A DNA stretch of 24,389 nt from Gp7-AA10 sp035516895 (GCA_035516895.1 DATIZY010000362.1:1-24389), one strand, 5' to 3'; positions 1 to 7,249 are shown, counted from the first letter of the stretch. Numbers and translations are program-made. The notes: generated by a model from the sequence alone, not told the origin.

Positions 1-2
1 AA

Positions 3-938
3 ATGTATTCGGAGCAGTATCGCCAGATGTGGGGGGAGATCCTCGCCGGCCGCAGCACGCGCATGGAGTACATCAACCGCACCGCCACCGGGTCACGCGT
101 CCGCGTCATCTCCTCCATCAGCCCCCTGTTCGCCGAAGACGGACAGGTCAGCGGTTTCGTTTGCATCCAGGAGGACGTGACGCTTCGCCGGGCGGCGGAA
201 GACGAGCAGCACCTCCTGGAAGAGCGCATGGATCATCTGACGAGAATCGAGGCGCTCGGCACACTCGCCGGCGGCATCGCACACGATTTCAACAACATCC
301 TGTCGATCATCCTCTCGCACACCACCGTGATCGAACGCTCACGCGGCGATCAGCAACGGATCGAGAAGGCCATCCGCACGGTCAAGCAGGCAGTGGAGCG
401 CGGATCCGCGCTCTCGAAACAGGTCCTCACGTTCGCGCGACGCACGGACCGGCAGGTGCAGTCTCTCGACATCGCGACCGTGCTTCGCGAAATTCATATG
501 ATGATCGCCGAAACGCTCCCGCGCAGTATCCACATCGCTGTGGAGATCGATCCCGATCTCCCTCGCATCCTCGGCGACTCCGGACAGATCCATCAGGCTC
601 TGCTCAACCTCTGCGTCAACGCGCGCGACGCGATGCCGGCCGGCGGGAATCTGACCATCAGAGCCCGCCTAACAACCCATCAGGAAGCAACGGAACCCAC
701 CGCCGCCTCCCGTCAGTTCCTCTGCGTTTCCGTCGCGGACACCGGCGTCGGCATCCCCGCGGACGCGCAGGAGCATTTGTTCGAACCGTTCTTCACGACA
801 AAGGAAAAGGGCAAAGGAACCGGTCTCGGCCTGTCCGTCGTCTTCGGCGTCGTCCGCGCGCATGGCGGGTTCATTGAGGTGGAGAGCGTCCCCGGACAGG
901 GCACCGAGTTTCGCATCTACCTGCCACCGTCCAGTTAG
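3..938 (+). CDS. PAS/hybrid-type sensor histidine kinase, 3' part (5' end off the window)
   Basis: Autophosphorylating sensor kinase of a two-component system. The visible 311 residues begin inside a PAS/PAC fold (about 1-62, ending IQEDVTLRR). A short coiled linker and a HisKA helix follow, with the phospho-acceptor motif GGIAHDFNNIL (His at about 94). The HATPase_c domain has an N box (LLNLCVNARDAMP, about 200-212), a G1 box (DTGVGIP, 246-252), an F box (FEPFFTTK) and a G2 box (GTGLGLS, 272-278). The HDFNNIL form of the H box is typical of the PAS kinases often joined to a C-terminal receiver, but this protein stops right after the ATPase domain. The ATG at 3 is unlikely to be the true start, because the PAS domain lacks its N-terminal half. 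No response regulator is adjacent downstream, so the partner is unknown. Family assignment is certain; the signal is not. Confidence 0.93.
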   Translation: MYSEQYRQMWGEILAGRSTRMEYINRTATGSRVRVISSISPLFAEDGQVSGFVCIQEDVTLRRAAEDEQHLLEERMDHLTRIEALGTLAGGIAHDFNNILSIILSHTTVIERSRGDQQRIEKAIRTVKQAVERGSALSKQVLTFARRTDRQVQSLDIATVLREIHMMIAETLPRSIHIAVEIDPDLPRILGDSGQIHQALLNLCVNARDAMPAGGNLTIRARLTTHQEATEPTAASRQFLCVSVADTGVGIPADAQEHLFEPFFTTKEKGKGTGLGLSVVFGVVRAHGGFIEVESVPGQGTEFRIYLPPSS

Positions 939-1053
939 CGGACGCCAGCCTGAGAAACGAACGCGTCCTGCTGCCAGCGAGAGGTCCTTCCCTTTCAGCT
1001 CAATGACTTACATGGAGGAGATGCTGGAATGTCCCTTGCCTTGATGGAATCCC

Positions 1054-1512
1054 ATGCTTGGAAGAATTTCTCGCACCCTTCTTCTTGCGGCGCTGGTCAT
1101 TTACTCCTCACCTCTCATCGCCGCTTCGAGCGCGTCTTCATTGAACGTTTCCGTTGAGGTCGTTGCGCGCACGCTCGTGACGCTCGATCGCGCGCCCGAG
1201 TCGATCGAAATCACGACCGAGGATGCAGCGCGAGGCTACGTCGACGTGCCGCAAGCGGTTTTCTTCCGTATCCGCAGCAATGCCAGCAATGGATACGCGC
1301 TCGAGTTCGAGCCGATGCGCTATCCGTTCACCCAGGCGGAAATCCGCTGGGGCAACTCCGGAGCGACTGTCGGCACCGACGGAGCCTGGATCGCACATGG
1401 TTACGACACCGGCACGACGACGGGAAGTCTCGACGTCCGATTGATGCTCACGCCCGGCGTCCCGGCTGGAAGCTATTCCTGGCCGGTCCAGTTCGACGCA
1501 ATCTCGAGATAA
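1054..1512 (+). CDS. Small secreted protein of unknown function
   Basis: 152 residues. The N-terminus is a clear Sec signal peptide: a basic start (MLGRISR), a hydrophobic core (TLLLAALVIYS), and a likely cleavage near IAA-SS around residue 25. The mature part of about 125 residues is rich in alternating polar and hydrophobic beta-type segments and ends FDAISR. It has no cysteines, so no disulfides or lipobox. I do not recognise a family; a small beta-sandwich such as a pilin-like or coat-like subunit is possible but unproven. The Shine-Dalgarno sequence just before the ATG is weak. It is convergent with the next gene, their stop codons lying only a few bases apart. Export is well supported; function is not. 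Confidence 0.7.
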   Translation: MLGRISRTLLLAALVIYSSPLIAASSASSLNVSVEVVARTLVTLDRAPESIEITTEDAARGYVDVPQAVFFRIRSNASNGYALEFEPMRYPFTQAEIRWGNSGATVGTDGAWIAHGYDTGTTTGSLDVRLMLTPGVPAGSYSWPVQFDAISR

Positions 1513-1520
1513 GGACGCGA

Positions 1521-2246
1521 TCAGCCGGACGATCGTCCGAAAAGCCTTCCCACGCCGGCCGTCAACGCCATCGCTACCGCCCCCCAGAACGCGACGCGCG
1601 CCATCCCGATCCACGGCGACGCGCCGCCGGCGCGTGCAGCGAGCGCGCCGAGTCCCGCCAGACAGACCAGCGAAACGACCGCCACGATGATCGAAACGTG
1701 CGTCATCGGTGCGAACACCACCGTCAGAATCGGCAGCGCCGCGCCGCCGGCGAACGTCGCCGCTGACGCAAGCGCGGCCTGCAGCGGCTTCGCCGTCAGC
1801 TGCTCCGTAATGCCGAGCTCATCGCGGGCATGGGCTGCGAGCGCATCGTGCGCCATCAGCTGCTTCGCCACCTCCTGCGCGACATCGGGCGCGACGCCGC
1901 GATGCACATAAATTCCGGCGAGCTCCTTCTCCTCGGCTTCGGGCATCGTCGCCAGCTCTTCGCGCTCGCGCGCGAGGTCCGCCTGCTCGGTGTCCTCCTG
2001 CGAGCTGACGGAAACGTATTCGCCTGCAGCCATCGAGAGCGATCCGGCGACGAGCCCGGCGATGCCGGCGAGCAGAATCTCGGGGCGTGCTGTGTTCGCC
2101 GCTCCCACACCGACGACGAGGCTCGCCGTCGACAGAATCCCGTCGTTGGCACCGAGGACTGCGGCGCGCAGCCAGCCGATGCGGCCGGTCCGGTGATGCT
2201 CGCGGTGAGTCGCCCGTCGTGAGCGCATGCGGGATGATAGTTGCAT
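1521..2246 (-). CDS. VIT1/CCC1-family iron/manganese transporter
   Basis: Membrane protein of about 241 residues of the vacuolar iron transporter (VIT1/CCC1) family, whose members export Fe2+ or Mn2+ from the cytoplasm. Visible features are the conserved first-helix motif GANDGILSTASLVVGVG, then AGLVAGSLSMAAGEYVSVSSQ. A cytoplasmic acidic/helical insert follows (EDTEQADLAREREEL to HDALAAHARDELGI), which in the family forms the metal-binding domain, and then three more hydrophobic helices to the C-terminus. The open frame continues far upstream but that part is not VIT-like. ATG at 2246 or ATG at 2228 are both reasonable starts, neither with a strong Shine-Dalgarno. The 2246 choice would overlap a TTG start of the divergent VKOR-like gene. 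Family call is firm; the exact metal is inferred. Confidence 0.88.
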   Translation of the reverse strand: MQLSSRMRSRRATHREHHRTGRIGWLRAAVLGANDGILSTASLVVGVGAANTARPEILLAGIAGLVAGSLSMAAGEYVSVSSQEDTEQADLAREREELATMPEAEEKELAGIYVHRGVAPDVAQEVAKQLMAHDALAAHARDELGITEQLTAKPLQAALASAATFAGGAALPILTVVFAPMTHVSIIVAVVSLVCLAGLGALAARAGGASPWIGMARVAFWGAVAMALTAGVGRLFGRSSG

Positions 2247-2258
2247 TCCATCGATGTC

Positions 2259-2756
2259 GTGAACGGCGCTGAAGAGCTGAGCCGCGAGTTGCGCACCGAA
2301 TCGACGCCCGGACTGCGGCGGCGCCGCGGCATCGTCAGCCTGTCGCTCACTGCATCGGCGGCGATGGGCGTCATCGCGCTTTACCAGACCGGCATCATCC
2401 GACATCTTCCCGAGCCGCCATCGGAGCTTTTCGACGCCGATCGCATCGACGGATCGGCTGAGGCCTACGAGCGCTTCTCCGTACCCGACTCGCTCCTCGG
2501 CCTCGGCAGCTACGCCGCGACGGCGGGACTCGCGGCGATGGGCGGGCGCGATCGCGCGCGATGGATCTCGCTCGCGCTCGCGGGCAAAGTCGCATTCGAC
2601 GCAGCGAACGCCGTGCGCCTGACCGTCGTGCAGTGGAAACACTTTCGGTCGTGGTGCTTCTGGTGCCTCATCGCCGCCGGCGCGACGTTCGCGATGGTGC
2701 CGCTCGTCATTCCGGAAGCGATCGAAGCAGTCCGGCCTCACACGTCCCGTCAATGA
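2259..2756 (+). CDS. VKOR-like (vitamin K epoxide reductase family) membrane protein
   Basis: About 165 residues with four or five hydrophobic helices. The motifs YQTGIIRHLPEPP, then the SAEAYERF and PDSLLGLGSYAATAGLA segments, and a late CFWC pair within a membrane helix match the short VKOR-like proteins found in bacteria. Classical VKOR oxidises DsbA-type thioredoxins using a quinone. Here the CxxC pair (active-site type) is present, but the second cysteine pair in the periplasmic loop is absent: these are the only cysteines. A classical electron relay is therefore unlikely. GTG 2259 is chosen over TTG 2241 to avoid overlap with the divergent transporter gene. Its 3' end overlaps the convergent MaoC gene by about 50 bases. 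Confidence is good for family, low for activity. Confidence 0.75.
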   Translation: MNGAEELSRELRTESTPGLRRRRGIVSLSLTASAAMGVIALYQTGIIRHLPEPPSELFDADRIDGSAEAYERFSVPDSLLGLGSYAATAGLAAMGGRDRARWISLALAGKVAFDAANAVRLTVVQWKHFRSWCFWCLIAAGATFAMVPLVIPEAIEAVRPHTSRQ

Positions 2757-3132
2757 CACGCTGACCGGCAGCGTTCTCGATCCACGATTCGATCTCCAGC
2801 CGGTGCTTGTGGCGATCGATCGACCGCACGACGAAATGCGCCGTCACCGTCTCGCCGATGTGCACCGGCAGAAGAAATCGAATCGTCTGCGATCGATAGA
2901 TCGCGCCCGTGCCCGGCAACAGCATGCCGACCATCGTCGAGAGGATCGACGCGGTGAGCATGCCGTGCAGCACGCGGCGGCCGAACGGCGTGCGCGAGGC
3001 GAACTCCTCGTCGACGTGCAGCGGGTTCGTATCGCCCGTGATCTCGACGAAGCGCTTCACATCGTCCTCGGTGAACGTCTTCGTGAACGTCACGTGCTGT
3101 CCGGCGTGAAAGTCGTCGATCGTCGCGGTCAC
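2707..3132 (-). CDS. MaoC-like (R)-specific enoyl-CoA hydratase
   Basis: 141 residues with a single hot-dog domain. The hydratase-2 motif GDTNPLHVDEEFA holds the catalytic Asp and His. The downstream GRRVLHGMLTASILS segment and the IRFLLPVHIGETVTA strand also match PhaJ/MaoC proteins. They hydrate trans-2-enoyl-CoA to (R)-3-hydroxyacyl-CoA in the cytoplasm, linking beta-oxidation to PHA or related pathways. I chose GTG 3132 because it overlaps the stop of the upstream hydrolase as GTGA, a typical translational-coupling arrangement, and because the domain starts right after it. A further in-frame GTG at 3165 is possible. The 3' end overlaps the VKOR-like gene on the other strand. Substrate chain length cannot be read from sequence. 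Confidence 0.88.
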   Translation of the reverse strand: MTATIDDFHAGQHVTFTKTFTEDDVKRFVEITGDTNPLHVDEEFASRTPFGRRVLHGMLTASILSTMVGMLLPGTGAIYRSQTIRFLLPVHIGETVTAHFVVRSIDRHKHRLEIESWIENAAGQRVIDGTCEAGLLRSLPE

Positions 3133-3914
3133 AATTTCGGCAGAATCGATTTGAGCCGCGCCCACGATTCGTCGCGCGCTTTTTTGTTCGCAGCGTAGCG
3201 AGCGTCGTCGGACGGCGGCGCATCGCCGGCGCGCATGAAGCCGTGACCCGCGCCGGCGTACGTGACCGGCTCGAATTTCTTGTCCGCGGCTTTCATCATC
3301 TCCTCGGTTTTAGGAACCGTAGCGCCGACACGCGCGTCGTCGCCGGCGTAGAAGCCGTAGACCGGCGCGCGAATCGCTGCGACCGCGTCGGGCGAATCGG
3401 GGCCGGTGCCATAGAAGACGAATGCGGCCGCGAGCGACGGACGATTGGTCGCAAAACGAAACGACTGTGTGCCGCCCCAGCAGAATCCTGCGACGGCGAC
3501 TTTGCCGTTCGCCGCGGGCACCTTCGAGACGTAATCGGCGACGGCGTTGAGATCGGAGGTGATCTGCGCGGGCGGGAGGTCGCGAATCGCTTTGCCGATC
3601 GCGCTCTGATCCGTCAGGCCGGAGATGCCGGAGAGCAGATCGGGCGCGATGGCGATGTAGCCTGCGGCGGCGAATTCATCGCTGACCATCTGCACCCAGT
3701 CGGACATGCCGAAAATCTCGTGAATGACGACGATCGACGTCGCTTTGTCCTTCACCTCGGGATAGACGACGTAGGCGCTGATATTGCGGTCGCCGTTCTT
3801 GACGGTGACCCATTCGCGGTGACGCGGAGAACGCTCGACCGCCTGCTTAGCCCAATCCTGCGCGGTGGCGATCGGCGCGACCAGGAGGAGGAGTGCCGTA
3901 ACGATTCTTCGCAT
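3129..3914 (-). CDS. Secreted dienelactone hydrolase-family protein
   Basis: 261 residues: a signal peptide (MRRIVTALLLLVAPIATA, cut before QDW) followed by an alpha/beta-hydrolase of the dienelactone hydrolase family. The catalytic triad is visible: nucleophile Cys145 in GFCWGG, Asp in the GDD turn near 192, and His224 in GAGHGFMR. The HEIFG motif with Glu66, which activates the Cys in the family, is also present. Family members hydrolyse lactones or carboxylic esters; the periplasmic location suggests a general esterase rather than the classical chlorocatechol pathway enzyme. A TAGGAT hexamer nine bases upstream of the ATG (3924-3929) could serve as a -10 for a near-leaderless message. The MaoC gene is coupled to its stop codon. 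Family is certain; substrate unknown. Confidence 0.92.
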   Translation of the reverse strand: MRRIVTALLLLVAPIATAQDWAKQAVERSPRHREWVTVKNGDRNISAYVVYPEVKDKATSIVVIHEIFGMSDWVQMVSDEFAAAGYIAIAPDLLSGISGLTDQSAIGKAIRDLPPAQITSDLNAVADYVSKVPAANGKVAVAGFCWGGTQSFRFATNRPSLAAAFVFYGTGPDSPDAVAAIRAPVYGFYAGDDARVGATVPKTEEMMKAADKKFEPVTYAGAGHGFMRAGDAPPSDDARYAANKKARDESWARLKSILPKL

Positions 3915-4182
3915 GAGCCCGGAATCCTAGCACCAACCTTTCACCGAGCGGCTTGTACTTCAGGACAAGGAGAACATGTCATGAAACGCGCAGCGGCACT
4001 CTTTCCTCGATCTCAACAGCTCTTCCCGGATTGTCGCAGCGCGCTTTAACGAGGCTCTATCAGACGCTCGTGCCGGCACCGGATTCCGATCCGGTTCTCA
4101 CGCAGTACGGTTGAGCGCTTCGGGGCACCTCGCGGGACCGGCGTGGGGCCGCCGGTCCCGCACTTTCGCCTGCTTCCACATC
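3915..4182. other. Intergenic stretch with short coding-like remnants
   Basis: No complete gene is supported. On the + strand a good Shine-Dalgarno (AAGGAGA near 3968) precedes ATG TCA TGA and a 23-codon frame at 3979-4049 (MKRAAALFPRS...). A second frame (about 4030-4115) reads protein-like near its end: LYQTLVPAPDSDP, then LTQYG and a stop. The frames do not join. This may be the decayed remains of a small gene or chance. Confidence 0.3.
4132..4161 (-). terminator. Rho-independent-like hairpin after the first usp gene
   Basis: An 11-bp perfect stem, GCGGGACCGGC paired with GCCGGTCCCGC, has an 8-base loop. It lies about 20 bases past the stop of the universal stress protein gene. It lacks a clean U tract on either strand, so it may act as a 3' stabiliser rather than a strong terminator. 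Confidence 0.5.
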
Positions 4183-4572
4183 TCATTCAATGTGCACCGC
4201 AAGCACCGGCCGATTGCACTTCCTCACCACTTCCTCGGTGATCGATCCTTCGAGCGCGCGCGCCGCTCCTCTCCGGCCGTGCGTTCCCATCACGATCCAG
4301 TCGGCGTCCTTCTCTTTGGCGATGGTGAGGATCGCTTCGACGGGCGCGTCGATGACCACAATGGTTTCGACGCGCACGCTCTGCGGAACGATTTCGTCGA
4401 TCTTCTGACGCAGGTAATCCGGGATCGCGTCGCGGTCCCATTCGTCGGCAAACAGCACGATCAGCTCGGCCGAGCATTCGCGAGCGAGCGTCGAGGCCTC
4501 CCGCAGCGCGACCGCGGAGACATCGGTGAAATCGGTCGGCACGAGAATTTTTCGCGGCATTCCGTAGTGCAC
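4183..4572 (-). CDS. Universal stress protein (UspA family)
   Basis: 129 residues, a single Usp domain: N-terminal strand KILVPTDFTDVS, a DADWIVMGTHG strand-loop, and a C-terminal PVLAVHIE strand. The ATP-binding signature G-x2-G-x9-G-S is intact (GTHG, nine residues, GS). Cytoplasmic nucleotide-binding stress protein; role inferred from family. I place the start at GTG 4572 by comparison with the paralog at 5647. Both have a GGAGGTGCTG Shine-Dalgarno and then start-x-Y-G-x-P-(R/K)-K-I-L-V-P-T-D, so the ATG at 4560 is four codons inside. It is divergent from the FGE-like gene. The hairpin at 4132-4161 follows it. Confidence 0.92.
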   Translation of the reverse strand: MHYGMPRKILVPTDFTDVSAVALREASTLARECSAELIVLFADEWDRDAIPDYLRQKIDEIVPQSVRVETIVVIDAPVEAILTIAKEKDADWIVMGTHGRRGAARALEGSITEEVVRKCNRPVLAVHIE

Positions 4573-4640
4573 AGCAGCACCTCCGCATCCCATTCTCGAT
4601 GCCGCGCCGCGGGCTTCAATGTACATTGCACGCGACAAAT

Positions 4641-5207
4641 GTGACGCATGCACTCATCCGCATCGAACGAACGTCACTTCTGATGGGCGATCGCCGCGTC
4701 TGGATCGATGCGTTCGAGATCGGCGCAACGGCGGTGACGAACGCCGAATGGGGCGAGTTCGAGCCTCCGCCGCTTGCCGATGATCCGCGCTTCAACGATC
4801 CCGAGCAGCCGGTCGTCGGAGTGTCGTGGTTCGACGCGGTGCGCTACTGCGAATGGCGCGGCGTGCGCCTGCCGACCGAAGCGGAATGGGAGTGCGCGGC
4901 GCGCGGAGGTCTCGAAGGCAGGCTCTATCCGTGGGGCGACGAATTACCGCCGGATGCGACCCAGCCGCTCGATCGTCCGCGCCGCGTCGCCTCTCGCGCG
5001 CCGAACGGCTATCGCCTGTACGACATGTGCGAAAACGTTCACGAGTGGTGCAGCGACTGGTTCAACGCGACGCGGCGCGCGTCGCGCGGAGGCTCCTGGC
5101 GTCATCAGATCACGGTGTCGCGATGCGACGCGCGCTCGAGCCTCCCTCCGGACTTTCGCTACAACGACTACGGATTCAGGGTCGCGCGGTCGCTCCAGGC
5201 GACGTGA
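4641..5207 (+). CDS. FGE/SUMF1-fold protein lacking the catalytic cysteines
   Basis: About 188 residues of the formylglycine-generating-enzyme (SUMF1/EgtB/PvdO) C-type-lectin-like fold. Visible motifs in order: VTNAEWGEF, PVVGVSWFDAVRYCEW, RLPTEAEWECAARGG, YPWGDE, YDMCENVHEWCSDWF, RGGSW, SRCDARSSL, YGFRVAR. In true FGE two catalytic cysteines lie between GGS(Y/W) and the RCAARS motif. Here that segment is RHQITVS and has none, so sulfatase activation is unlikely. It is also short for the family (FGE is nearer 300). GTG 4641 is a compromise start: the domain begins right after it, while ATG 4599 would run into the divergent usp start region. The 3' end overlaps the decayed tail of the second usp gene. 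Ligand or reaction unknown. Confidence 0.8.
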   Translation: MTHALIRIERTSLLMGDRRVWIDAFEIGATAVTNAEWGEFEPPPLADDPRFNDPEQPVVGVSWFDAVRYCEWRGVRLPTEAEWECAARGGLEGRLYPWGDELPPDATQPLDRPRRVASRAPNGYRLYDMCENVHEWCSDWFNATRRASRGGSWRHQITVSRCDARSSLPPDFRYNDYGFRVARSLQAT

Positions 5208-5647
5208 ACCGCGAGCACCGGCAGGTCCGTCTTCCGCAGCACTTCCACGGATCACCGCGCCTGGAAAACGCGCGCGGCGCCGCTCCGTCCGTGCGTTCCC
5301 ATCACGATCCAGTCGGCGTCCTTCTCGTTCGCCGTGGTGATGATCGCGTCGACCGGAGCGTCGAGAACGACGACCGGCTCGACCGCGATGTTCTGCGGAA
5401 CGATGTCGGTGATCTTCTTCCGCAGGTACGTCGTCAACGCTTCCTTCTTCTGTTCGCCCGTGAGGGCGGCGAATTTGCGGGGAAGCTCCATGTTCGGGTC
5501 GAGCGGCGGAATCATTCGATCGGCGTAGAGCACGATCAGCTCCGCCGAGCCGTCCTTTGCCAGCGCTGCCGCTTCTTTCAGCGCCGCATTCGCGACTTCG
5601 CTCAGATCCGTCGGAACGAGAATCTTCTTCGGCAGACCATAACGCAT
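5168..5647 (-). pseudogene. Second universal stress protein gene, interrupted by an in-frame TGA
   Basis: Paralog of the first usp gene, starting at ATG 5647 behind a strong GGAGGTGCTG Shine-Dalgarno. It reads MRYGLPKKILVPTDLSEV through DADWIVMGTHGRSGAARVFQAR and then meets TGA at 5254-5252. Past the stop, in the same frame, the missing C-terminus continues: VEVLRKTDLPVLAVHV and on to TAG at 5168. Shifting frame only between about 5260 and 5246 gives VFQGAVIREVLRK. That aligns without gaps to ALEGSITEEVVRK of the paralog and restores the G-x2-G-x9-G motif. The simplest reading is a one-base loss near 5260 and a one-base gain near 5245, leaving a truncated 131-residue product. It carries an insert (PLDPNMELPRKFAALTGEQ) absent from the paralog. 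Sequencing error cannot be excluded. Confidence 0.8.
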
Positions 5648-5750
5648 ACAGCACCTCCGCCCACGACAGTGACGAAGCGGCGGAGGTGCCACAATCGAAG
5701 CTGACACGCGACGAGTGGTGACGGGTGAACGCAGAGGCGACGATTCGCGG

Positions 5751-6161
5751 TCAGTGCTGGTCGCGCGCCTTCGTCCGCTCCGCGCGCTCTTCCTTGATCT
5801 TCGACCACTTCGCCTTCTGCTCGTCGGTGAATGTGGCGGCGATCTTGTCTTCCTGCTCCGTGCGGAGCTTCATCATCTCGGTGCGCTGCGAGTCCATCTT
5901 CGGACGCAGCGCATCCATCTTCGCGGTGTCGTTCGCCTCGCGCGCCGCGCGGAAGTCGGCCATCGTCTTGTGATAGTCGGCGAGGAAATCGGCGTGATCG
6001 GTATCGAACTTCTTTTCCATCTCGTCGATCGTCGTCTTCTGCGCGTCGGTCAGACCGAGCTGCGCGCCGTAGCGTTCCGTGAAGGACTGCATCCGCCGCT
6101 CCTGGGCGAACAGAGCGGCCGAGAGAAACATCAGACAGACTGCAATGGCAATCTTTCGCAT
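5751..6161 (-). CDS. LTXXQ (Spy/CpxP-like) periplasmic protein
   Basis: 136 residues: signal peptide MRKIAIAVCLMFLSAALFA, then a highly charged all-helical mature part. Two LTXXQ-like motifs are visible, LGLTDAQ near the N-terminus and FTDEQKAKW near the C-terminus, the hallmark of Spy/CpxP periplasmic chaperones that bind unfolded proteins or relay envelope stress. Start ATG 6161 has an AAGGAGAG Shine-Dalgarno and sits exactly at the signal peptide; a frame extending to 6200 lacks this support. No Cpx-type sensor lies next to it. It is one of several stress-linked genes here, with the usp genes just downstream. Confidence 0.88.
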   Translation of the reverse strand: MRKIAIAVCLMFLSAALFAQERRMQSFTERYGAQLGLTDAQKTTIDEMEKKFDTDHADFLADYHKTMADFRAAREANDTAKMDALRPKMDSQRTEMMKLRTEQEDKIAATFTDEQKAKWSKIKEERAERTKARDQH

Positions 6162-6213
6162 GCAAAGCTCTCCTTGTCTGCGTTCTACGACGGGCTCCAC
6201 TGGGCGTTGAATG

Positions 6214-6882
6214 TCAGATCGTCACGCCGAACCGCGCGTGCATCTCCCGCCGGCCGTGAGCGGTGATCGCGAGAGCGCGGTCGTCGGGCTCACGCCGAAC
6301 CCAGTTCTTCTTCAATGCGACGTTCAGAAGGGCTGCGCCGAGCGCGCCACCGATGTGAGGCCGCCGCTCGCTCCAATCGAGACAGGCGTAGGCGAAGCGG
6401 CGGCGCAGTTTGCGCGCGGCATCGACGTCGATGCCGCAGGATGCGAGCTGCGCCTCGCCCCGCGCGGTCACAGCGTATCCATCGAGCCACTCGAGGGACT
6501 TGAATCGATCGTGAATGGCGACGCCGAGGATGCCGGCGATGTGGTCATAGCAGGTGCGTGCCTGTCGCAGATGATCGGGCGTCTTCGGCACAAAAGAGCT
6601 GCGCGACTGGCCGGCAAGCTGCATCAGCGCTTCGAGCGCTCGGGCGACCCGCGGACCGTGAAGAGTGTAGTAACGGTGCTTCCCCTGGACGTGGACGCGC
6701 ACGAGGCTCTCCGCCGCAAGGCGATGCAGATGCACGCTCGCCGTCGACGGACTCACTTCGGCGACCATCGCCAGCTCCGTGCTCGTCCTGGCCCGCCCAT
6801 CGAGCAGCGAGGCGAGGATGCGCGCCCTTGCCGGCTCGCCGATGGCTGCCGCGACGCTGGCGACGCGGACGTCAACATTCAC
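6214..6882 (-). CDS. ArsR-family winged-helix transcriptional regulator with C-terminal extension
   Basis: 222 residues. The N-terminal 90 or so form an ArsR-type winged helix: GEPARARILASLLDG, TSTELAMVAEVSPSTASVHLHRLA as helix-turn-helix, and VHVQGKHRYYTL as the wing. The C-terminal 110 residues, including CYDHIAGILGVAIHDR and LDWSERRPHIGGALGAAL, resemble the ligand-type extension of longer ArsR proteins; no metal-site cysteine cluster is seen. Start is GTG 6882, immediately beside a near-palindrome (6885-6896), so the message may be leaderless and self-controlled. The divergent NIPSNAP gene is its likely target. DNA binding is well supported; the effector is unknown. Confidence 0.9.
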   Translation of the reverse strand: MNVDVRVASVAAAIGEPARARILASLLDGRARTSTELAMVAEVSPSTASVHLHRLAAESLVRVHVQGKHRYYTLHGPRVARALEALMQLAGQSRSSFVPKTPDHLRQARTCYDHIAGILGVAIHDRFKSLEWLDGYAVTARGEAQLASCGIDVDAARKLRRRFAYACLDWSERRPHIGGALGAALLNVALKKNWVRREPDDRALAITAHGRREMHARFGVTI

Positions 6883-6884
6883 AC

Positions 6885-6896
6885 TTTGATATTAAA
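6885..6896. promoter_or_regulatory. Candidate ArsR operator between divergent genes
   Basis: TTTGATATTAAA is a 12-bp near-palindrome with one mismatched pair. It is an AT-rich island in GC-rich DNA, two bases from the regulator start and about 40 bases before the NIPSNAP start. Position and symmetry suggest an operator or overlapping promoter. Inference only. Confidence 0.4.
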
Positions 6897-6934
6897 CGAA
6901 GCATGTGTGCGCGAACAAGTGCGATCATCGCGTC

Positions 6935-7249
6935 ATGGCGAACATCGTGTGCTTCATCCGCTACCAGATCGATCCGTTCCAGCGCGAGGCGTTCCGCGAG
7001 TACGCACGCAACTGGCTCACCCTCATCCCGCGCTGCGGCGGCCGGCTCCTCGGCTACTTCCTTCCGCACGAGGGAACGAACGACGTCGCGTGGGGCGTCA
7101 TCGGCTTCGAGAGCCTCGCGGCATACGAGGCCTATCGCGCGAGATTGCGTCAGGACCCGGACGCGCGCGCGAACTTCGCATTCGCGCAGGCGACGCGCTT
7201 CATCCTTCGTGAGGAGCGGACGTTTCTCGAGGCCGTCGCGGAAGACTGA
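6935..7249 (+). CDS. NIPSNAP-family protein
   Basis: 104 residues, a ferredoxin-like dimeric alpha/beta-barrel fold of the NIPSNAP type. It opens IVCFIRYQIDPFQREAFREYARNW, then GGRLLGYFLPHEGTND and AWGVIGFESLAAYEAYRARL, which are characteristic. The biochemical role of bacterial NIPSNAPs is poorly defined; they often sit beside ArsR-type regulators, as here. ATG 6935 begins directly at the conserved N-terminal strand; an upstream GTG at 6905 is in frame but adds an unrelated leader. Transcribed away from the ArsR gene across the 6885-6896 palindrome. Confidence 0.85.
   Translation: MANIVCFIRYQIDPFQREAFREYARNWLTLIPRCGGRLLGYFLPHEGTNDVAWGVIGFESLAAYEAYRARLRQDPDARANFAFAQATRFILREERTFLEAVAED

Noticed and set aside
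1526..1539. Perfect 14-bp palindrome CGGACGATCGTCCG as a bidirectional terminator
   Set aside because: It lies inside the 3' coding end of the transporter gene and has no T tract on either side; probably chance in GC-rich coding DNA.
2247..2759. Long upstream extension of the VIT1-type transporter frame on the minus strand
   Set aside because: The extension is antisense to the VKOR-like gene, Arg-rich and without domain similarity. Transporter homology begins only after 2246.
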